Part shown: positions 56,861 to 64,000 of the stretch, piece after piece
How positions within the stretch are numbered: position 1 is the stretch's first letter
How the letters are laid out: each line of letters begins with the position of its first letter
From: Datura wrightii
Lineage: Eukaryota; Streptophyta; Magnoliopsida; Solanales; Solanaceae
Assembly (NCBI GenBank): GCA_035772735.1
Contig: JASDFA010000027.1
Span: 30,176,001 to 30,240,000 of the forward strand
Direction of reading: 5' to 3'
Length of the DNA: 64,000 bases
Notes under the pieces: model-generated
What the model saw: the letters and a program-made list of their open reading frames with translations, nothing else
Databases searched by the model: none
What the model was told of the DNA's origin: nothing
Position numbers and translations under genes: made by a program

Positions 56861-59292
56861 TGTCGCGAACCGAGTCTATATCATGGACAAGACACGGTAC
56901 TTGGAGTGACAAGTAACCCCAAGCCAACCCATGGTGTATCATAACACTGGTATATTTAGAAAACATAAGAGGAAGCTTTAGATAAAAAAATCATTTAAGA
57001 AAAATACAACTGATTTGTCAAGAATCCATATATCTGAAAATAATACTATCTGAGTCTATGTCAGAAATCCATCTACTAATAATGAGTTGCTGGGACAGGC
57101 CCCCAGCTAATTCTAAAGTCTGACTAAAAGAAAGTAAATGAAAATAAATATCGTCCTCGAAAGATGAGGACTAACCAAAAGCTACTTCTGGTATTGTATG
57201 AAGAAATATGGTGACGATGCTAGGGTTGGGAACCTATGGTTGTATCATTATACGATACAACATAGAAGGTACACGTCAGTACTTGGAATGTACTGAGTAA
57301 GTGAGAGATAACATAAACATGAAAGAACAAGTAACTTAACTGAGATGACATGGAATGAACAACTGAAATACTGAAAATTGAACAATTGAAATATAACTAA
57401 TATGGTCAATAATGACCCTGTCTGATGGTCATAGACATGTTCTGGATCTGAAATACTGAGCTGAGCTAAACTAAACTGAAACTGATATGAGCTAAACTGA
57501 AACTATACTAACTAGTGGGTGAGTCTATAACCGACTTATAACCACGTGAGCTAAACGTGGAGTTCAATGTATATTCCCCATCGATAGGAACCAATATACC
57601 TTGCCAGGGTATAAAGACATGAATTGGGTGATCAAAAATCTTGGGCCATAGGGCCAATAAAATAACCTATGTGGAAACACATTTTTGGGAACTTGGGTGT
57701 GTTGGAACGTCGGTCCGCTCGGTGCTAAGTCCTACTCCCACTGGATAGTCCTAATCTAACTACTAAGCTGATAGCTCAAAAACTGGGGTCCAAGACTAAA
57801 TCAGGGATACTATCAGGAAGTACCTTGAGAGTCCTATCAGATTGAATTCATTAACTCGTGTTCTAAGACTGGTCAGAGCTGTTTATCTGGAAGCGTCGTA
57901 ACCATCTAAAGAACAAACTGGTATTTAATAACTGATAACTAATTCTGATAACTGATATTTGGGAGGGATTAATGACACCTCAAGAAAAGACTATAATTAA
58001 ACTGATCAGCTAAAATTTCTGAAAATACTGAACATGCTAACATTTTGACTAAAACTGGACTAGCATGCAACTAATTGAGATTTCAAATGATATTAACAAT
58101 ATGGGAATCCTAATACTGATAGAATCAAGAAACATGAATAACTAATCAACTATGCAAGACTCTAATTTACTGCATTCAAAAGCTAGGGCAAAAACCATGT
58201 TTACAAGAACAAGTATCAACATGATAGCTAGGTAGTGGAAATTTAGTAATAATTAAAATGAACAGTATTCCACATGATATAGACGGAATCTAGCTAAAAA
58301 TTTATTCACATTCAAAACTCAGGGCCTAGAACTGATAAGAAAATTTAGATATATTTTTGGGGCACAAGAGAAGGACAATTCCTTGCTAAATTCCCACATA
58401 CCTGGTGAGGGATTCCTGAGAAATTCTGAGAAGAAGAAGTCAAAACCCTTGCCCTGCTTTGTGCTTTCTGACTAAGTTCTACGCTCTGACTTCTGAGGGA
58501 ATGAGAGAAATGAGGTTTGAACATCGATTACCCCTCTAAATCCCCTGAATATAAACCAAAACGATGTAGTTTAGGGATTAAAAAGGTGGGAAGTTACAAA
58601 AATAACCTTGAGAGAAAATCTGCAAAAACTGCCCGACAGGGGCCAACGGGTCACACAATGAGTCGTTGGTTGATACCACGACTTATTGGGACCAGTCGTT
58701 GGTCCTAGGGCTAAATCTCGGGCTTAATGGAATGGGACCACTAGAGGTTACCACAACTCATTGGGCGAACCAACGGGTCATTGGAATCTCTCGTTGTCAC
58801 TAGAAGGGGAATGTGGGCCCTAAGACAACGGGTAATGTAACGACTCGTTGGTAGAACCAACTAGTCATTTCATCGACTCATTGTAGAACCAATGGAACAT
58901 TGCATCGACTTGTTGGTAGAACCAATGGGTCATTACATCAACTCGTGGTCAACACCATTAGGAACTGAGACCTAGTTACAGGTGGTAGTAATGATCGTTG
59001 GTAGGAACCATGAGCCGTTAGTTTCACTTGTCATTTCTGGGAGATGTTTGGTAGGTTTCTAAACTTGGGATACAACAAACGACGGGATTGTTTGTTACTT
59101 CCTCCAATGAGTTATCCTATGCTTCGTTGGTTACCGGAGGGAAATTCTGTCAAACTGACAACGACTCAGACAAAGGCCTGTTAGAGGTGACCATGATCCA
59201 TTGTCTGGATCATTTTGTGATAAATTTTCTAGTTTCCCCTAGTTTTTCTTGCAAGGTCTGAGTTTGGTATAGAAAGGTTTTGGAGTGTTACA
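56861..59292 (-). repeat. 3' LTR of element H
   Basis: 2432 bp, plus-strand TGTCGCGAACC...GGAGTGTTACA. It carries a motif array at about 58620-59180. I see no strong TATA box in minus sense; tttatattc at about 58546-58554 is weak. Confidence 0.9.
58620..59180 (-). promoter_or_regulatory. Motif array in the LTR of element H
   Basis: At least eight variants of acgactcgttggtagaacca, such as atgagtcgttggttg, taacgactcgttggtagaac and catcgacttgttgg, with gttgg...ccaac inverted repeats. The core acgactcgt is also the core of the E/F/G arrays. Confidence 0.6.
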
Positions 59293-59327
59293 ATATCTCC
59301 CACTTGGGATCATTCGTCCTCGAATGA
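59293..59327 (-). other. Polypurine tract and adjacent hairpin of element H
   Basis: Sense aagtgggagatat next to the LTR. Hairpin 59310-59327 has a perfect 7-bp stem TCATTCG/CGAATGA with loop AGGA in RNA. Confidence 0.8.
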
Positions 59328-59414
59328 AGGTTAAGAATGTTGGAAACTAGGAAAAGAGCTGCAATTCCCAGACTGAGACTGAACTGATTTCTGGAGGAAT
59401 GTCTGACTCCAAAC

Positions 59415-60161
59415 TTATTTAATCATGCTAACAGAGTTGATGCAACTAGGATGCATATTGAAAATCTGAATAGAGCTGATGAGTACGGAACTAAATAGAG
59501 TATTGAGGAGGAATTTGGTACCTGATGCTGGAACTGTACTGGAAGGGAATAAATGAGGGTATTTAGCCATCATGTCTGTTTCTACCTTCCATGTGGCTCC
59601 CTCAACTAGCTGGTTCCTCCACAAGACTTTCACTGAAGCGACTTCCTTGTTTCTCAGCTTATGAACCTAACGGTCTAGGATCTGAACTGGGACCTCTTCG
59701 TATAAGAGACTATCCTTCACTCCCACACTGTCTAGTGGCACAACTGAAGTTGGATCACTTATGCACTTCTTCAATAGTGACACATGGAAGACTGGCTGCA
59801 CAAATGCTAACTTTGGAGGTAATTCCAACTCATATGCCACATAGCCAATTCGCCTCAAAATCCTATAGGGTCTTACATACCTCGGACTGAGTTTCCCTTT
59901 CTTACCAAACCTCATCACCCCTTTCATGGGTGAAATTTTCAGATAAACCTAATCATCTACAGAAAATTCTAACTCTCTTCTCCTCACATCAGCATAAGAT
60001 TTTTGTCGGCTTTGAGCTGTTTTCAAATTTTCCCTGATAAGTTGCACTTTCTGCATAGCTTCATGGATTGAGTCTAGCCCTATCAAGGTAGCTCTACCAA
60101 CTTCAAACCACCCTATAGGATACCAACACCTCCTACAATATAATGCCTCAAACGGGGCCAT
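59415..60161 (-). pseudogene. Element H integrase C-terminus and chromodomain
   Basis: 59949-60161 has MAPFEALYCRRCWYPIGWFE and TAQSRQKSYADVRRRELEF. 59667-59927 has MRFGKKGKLSPRYVRPYRIL and VFHVSLLKKCI. 59415-59633 has KVLWRNQLVEGATWKVE and KYPHLF, the chromodomain end. In-frame stops separate the blocks. Confidence 0.86.
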
Positions 60162-60281
60162 CTATATATTGGAGTGGTATCTGTTTTTGTATAGAAACTC
60201 GATGAGATACAAGTGATCATCCACAAGCTTGACCTAAGTACCGAGTCCTTTCTGAAATGACTTCAAGAAATGCGAGGTGAA

Positions 60282-60894
60282 CTAGGTACCTCTATCTGAA
60301 ATGATGGACAAGGGCACCCCATGTAGTCTAACTAACTCCCAGATATATAGTCTAGCATAATCCTTTGTTGAGTCTGTAGTTTTAATTGGGAGGAAATCTA
60401 CTAACTTGGTCATCCGATCTACTATCACCCAAATTGAGTCATGTTGCCGGCGAGTATGAGGTAAACCTATAATAAAGTACATATTCACTTCTTTCCACTT
60501 CCAGGTGGGTATGGTGATATCTTGAATCATACCCTTAGGTCTCTGATGTTCCACCTTGACCAGCTGGCAGGTCTCTTTTCATGTCATTCCACCAGTAGAT
60601 ATCTCTTAGGTCATGGTACATTTTAATGGCACCTTGGTGGATAGAATATATGGAACTGCGTGTTTCTGCCAGTATCTGTTGTTTCAAGTCACCTACATCT
60701 GGTACATACAGTCTATTCTGGTAACGAAGAAAACCATCTCCCCCTTTGGAGAAATCCTTCACTTCTTTTCTAAGAACTGCTTCTTTTAGCTTAAACAGTA
60801 TGGGATCTTTATCCTGTCCAGACTTAACTTCAACAACTAACGAGGAATCTGACCCACTCTGTAGTACTACTCCCCCCTCAACTGAATCAACCAA
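60282..60894 (-). pseudogene. Element H integrase N-terminus and core
   Basis: 60535-60894 has FLRYQNRLYVPDVGDLKQQI and IKMYHDLRDIYWWNDMKRDL, the zinc-binding region. 60282-60554 has WKEVNMYFIIGLPHTRRQHD, where Tyr replaces the catalytic Asp found in B (NMDF), then HGVPLSIISDRGT with the second Asp. Not functional. Confidence 0.86.
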
Positions 60895-61584
60895 CTACAC
60901 TCCTAATCGAGCTAACCTGTGAATATCTTTTGCCAGTTCTTTTCTACCCTCATCCACATGGGCCACACTTCCCATGGACATTCTACTCAAAGCATCTGCC
61001 ACCACATTTTCCTTGCTCGGGTGGTAATGCACACGCATGTCGTAATCCTTTAGTAGCTCCAACCATCTTCTCTGATAAAGATTCAAGTCCTTATGAATGA
61101 ACACATACTGAAGGATCTTGTTATCAGTGAAAATATCCACGTGAACCTCATAGAGGTAATGCCTCTATATCTTCAAAGCAAACACCACCGCTGCCAATTC
61201 AAGGTCATGAGTCGAGTAGTTCTTTTCATGAACCTTGAGTTGTCTGGAGGCGTAAGCTATCACCTTACTTTGCTACATTAGAATGCAATCGATTCTAACT
61301 CTGGAAGCATCGCAATATACCACGAACCCATCTGTTCCTTCTGGTAAGGTTAAAACTGGAGCGGTAGTGAGTCTCGTCTTCAACTCCTAGAAACTCTTCT
61401 CCACGCATCTGACCACTGAAACTTCACCTTTTTCTGAGTTAATTTAGTCAGAAGAGATGTGATAAAGGAAAATCCTTCTACAAAATGTAGGTAATAACCG
61501 GCTAGACCCTGAAAACTTCTAATATCAGTTAGGGGAAGTAGGTCTTGGCCAGTCTTTCACTGCTGCTATCTTTTGAGGATCTAC
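60895..61584 (-). pseudogene. Element H RNase H
   Basis: 60895-61140 reads MDIFTDNKILQYVFIHKDLN and HYHPSKENVVADALSRMSMG. Upstream remains at 61150-61584 include the region after RT, with stops. Confidence 0.82.
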
Positions 61585-62450
61585 CTAAATACCCTCACTT
61601 GAGACCATGTGACCAAGGGAAGCCACAGACTTCAGCCAGAATTCACATTTGTTGAATTTAGCCAACAACTGGCGGTCTCTTAGCATCTGTAACACTATTC
61701 TCAGATGGTTGGCATGCTCTTTCTCATTTCTAGAGTATACTAGTATGTCATCAATGAATACAATGACGAACATGTCTAGATACTGCTTGAAAACCCTGTT
61801 CATTAGGCCCATGAAAGTTGCAGGGGCATTAGTTAGTCCAAAGGACATAACCACAAATTCATAGTGACAATATCGAGTTCTAAAGGCTTTTTTCAGTATG
61901 TCACGTTCTCTGACTCTAAGCTGATGATACCCCGTCCTGAGATCTACCTTAGAAAAACAACTGGCTCCTTGAAGCTAATCGAACAAGTCGTCAATCCTGG
62001 GTAGGGGATACCTATTCTTAACTGTAACTTTGTTCAGTTAATGATAGTCGATACACATTCTGAGAGTACCGTCTTTCTTTCGCACGAACAACACTGAGAA
62101 CTCCATTGAGAGATGCTGGGCCTGATGAAACCCTTACCAAGTAGGTCTTTTAGCTTCCCCTTCAACTCCTTAAGCTCAGCTGGAGCCATTCTATAAGGAG
62201 GAATGGAGATGGACTGAGTGTCTAGAAGAAGGTCTATGTCGAAGTGTATTTCCCGCTCGAGAGGGACTTCAAGGAGATCTTTCGGAAACACGTCAGGGGA
62301 TTCGCTGACAACTAGAACTGACTGGACTGTTGGGGTCTCGGAGTAGGAATCTTTGACCCCAACTAGGTGATAAATGAACCCTTTAGAAATGAGCTTCCTT
62401 GACTTAAGGTAGGAAATAAACCGACCCTTAGGTGCTGAACTACTGCCCAT
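61585..62450 (-). pseudogene. Element H reverse transcriptase
   Basis: 62034-62450 is the RT lead-in (SIPPYRMAPAELKELKGKLK). 61585-61854 has VMSFGLTNAPATFMGLMNRV, the intact catalytic motif FIDDILVYSR and LLAKFNKCEFWLKSVASLGH. Frameshifts between the blocks show it is dead. Confidence 0.88.
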
Positions 62451-62648
62451 CTATTCTAAAACTTACTCATTTGGAAATTGAAATCTGATGACTCTAGTTC
62501 TGCAGTCTACTGAGGTATAACCGGAGTGTAACTAATCCATGCCAAGAATAAGGTCGAAATCGACCATGTCTAGTTCTACTAGATCATCTCGGATGACTTT
62601 ACTAAATACTGAGACTGGGCAGTTTCTATACACTCAGCTGGCTCTAAC

Positions 62649-62846
62649 TTACTCACCAACTTGGGTAGAGACTGAAAATGGTTCTGACAGGACTTCTAGA
62701 CTGATTTCAAATTGGAAAGCTCTATAGGGAGTCAGGAATGATAGTGTGGCTCCTGGATCTAGTAGGGCATACATATCTAGATGGAAGAGACGTAGCATAC
62801 CAGTGACCACGCCAGGTGAGCTCTCCTGATCCTGACGAGAGGACAA
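62649..62846 (-). pseudogene. Element H aspartic protease
   Basis: MYALLDPGATLSFLTPYRAF carries the retropepsin Asp (DPGAT). It lies between the gag knuckle and the RT lead-in. Confidence 0.8.
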
Positions 62847-62899
62847 AGCATAAAAGCGGTTTTGGCACTAACTGCCATCCATACTTGAAGCGTTGGCAT

Positions 62900-63957
62900 A
62901 CTGAGCTGGATGGCTTGATGATGGACATTCTTTTAGCCGATGACCTAGTTGTCCACACCCAAAGCAACCCTCTTTGTCGTGAAGACATTCCCCTGGATGG
63001 TTCTTGCCACACTTAAGGCAAGATGGATAACGATTGCTGGAACTGTAACTCTGGGAATGAGAGCCAGATGTTCCACCCTTTCAATCCTTGTGGGACCTAA
63101 AAGTAGGGGTTCTGGATGAGGTGGGTGTTGGAGTCCTCTTCTACTGTTGTTGTGGGCAGCTACTTCCACGGATCTCTAGTGGCCATAATCTGATTGACCA
63201 GTTCTAGCCCGCTTATTCTCCCGCTCTATATCTTTCAGCTTTTCCGCCTCAATTTGTTGAGCATGAATGATGAGGATGGAGAGGTCAATATCCTTTATGA
63301 GTATTGCAGTCCTTCACTTCTTAAGTACTAGGTGTGATATCCTATTGACGAATTTAAGCATATGAACCCTTGGCTCGGCTACCATCTCTGGAGCATACCT
63401 TGATAACCAGATGAACTCCAATGCATACTCTTCCACGGTCCTATTACCCTGTTTTAAGTTCATAAACTCTGCGAACTTAGCCTCCCTCAACTCCTGGGGG
63501 AAGAATCTGTCTAAGAATGTTGTGGCGAGTTCTTCCCACTCCACCAGTTCCGCTCCTGTTGGTCTCCCTTCCTTCCACTGATCATACCAAATCTATACCA
63601 CCCCATTCAACTGGTAGGCAGCCAGATCAGCACTCTCCACGGAAATAACACCCACAATCCGGGTGATCTTCCGCACCTCACCTACAAACTCCTATTGGTC
63701 CTCTCCCACCTTGGATCCATGAAAGGCTGGAGGGTTTATTTTGGTGAAGTCTCAAACTCTAGCAGCTAATGCGGACCTGTTTGTGTTTACTGGAGCCACT
63801 TGTTGGTTCACTTGGTTTGTTAATGTCTGAGCCAGCAGCTGGATGTCGCTCAGAATTCTGCTGAGGACACTTGATCGTCCTGAGGGGCTGCTGGAGCTGG
63901 TGGGGCAGGTCGGTTAGTGTTGCCAGCCCTTCTTCCGTTTCCTCGTCGTGGAGGCAT
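62900..63957 (-). pseudogene. Element H gag
   Basis: ATG at 63955-63957 (MPPRRGNGRRAGN). 63314-63544 is the capsid-type domain (MEWEELATTFLDRFFPQELR, KQGNRTVEEYALEFIWLSRY). Near 62930-63020 two adjacent zinc-binding motifs are visible: CLKCGKNHPGEC, then CFGCGQLGHRLKEC, the latter a full CCHC knuckle. Stops interrupt the frame. Confidence 0.85.
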
Positions 63958-64000
63958 AGTCACTGAAATGAAATAGAGTATGAGTTAGGAGGAAGTTTCT
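63958..64000 (-). other. Element H leader, cut by the window edge
   Basis: 43 bases upstream of the gag ATG. No PBS is reached. Confidence 0.7.

Larger units (their letters stand above)
56861..64000 (-). mobile_element. Element H: chromovirus, 5' end off the window
   Basis: Minus strand. 3' LTR 56861-59292, then integrase-chromodomain, RNase H, RT, protease and gag read toward the right edge, with the gag ATG at 63955-63957. The 5' LTR is outside. The bases before its left end are acaac (56856-56860); the second TSD is not visible. Confidence 0.92.

Overview
The window looks like gene-poor, repeat-dense plant heterochromatin, probably from a eudicot and possibly Solanaceae; the species cannot be fixed from the sequence. 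I see no cellular gene, tRNA or rRNA. Essentially all 64 kb is one nest of Ty3/gypsy LTR retrotransposons, most of them broken by stops and frameshifts.

Nest order, from LTR ends, target-site duplications (TSDs) and reading-frame continuity: element G (+, outermost, visible 49214-56860) is split in its gag by E (-, 36145-41073 plus 49180-49213). E's LTR is split by F (-, 41074-49179, TSD agcat). E's internal region is split by B (-, 1-36144, running off the left edge). B holds three insertions: a solo LTR (1407-4002, TSD gtctc), A (+, 5436-20281, TSD tagtg) and C (+, 23645-33638, TSD gtgcc/gtgct). A's gag is split by D (-, 7280-12909, TSD ctctt). G's 3' LTR is split by H (-, 56861 to the right edge). 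The deepest path is G>E>B>A>D, five levels.

Lineages: B, H and the solo LTR belong to chromodomain-bearing Ty3 elements (Tekay/Del-like; B has an initiator-Met tRNA PBS, and RT-RNaseH-integrase-chromodomain). A, C and D are one Athila/Tat-like family (LTR TGATCTTGGGC...CCGAACA, tRNA-Asp-like PBS). E, F and G are a second Athila/Tat-like family (LTR starting TGATGTG...). A and C carry gag-protease and a separate downstream ORF2 but no RT or integrase. G has the same layout and E shows its gag-protease half. F has RT-RNaseH-integrase but no gag. D has neither and encodes an unrecognised CxxC-rich protein.

The most interesting signals are non-coding. (1) A short hairpin with loop AGGA lies directly 5' of the polypurine tract in elements of both lineages, with different stems that still pair. 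(2) A second hairpin plus purine tract follows the last ORF of the Athila-like elements. (3) An 18-nt hairpin, CTTGGGAGGCAACCCAAG type, follows gag/pol and shows compensatory stem changes. (4) Arrays of a short near-palindromic motif sit just upstream of the LTR TATA box and recur inside the elements upstream of ORF2, which also has a leader intron. The same motif is shared by unrelated lineages. Together these suggest that ORF2 is a separately transcribed gene, possibly a trans-acting regulator; that last step is inference.
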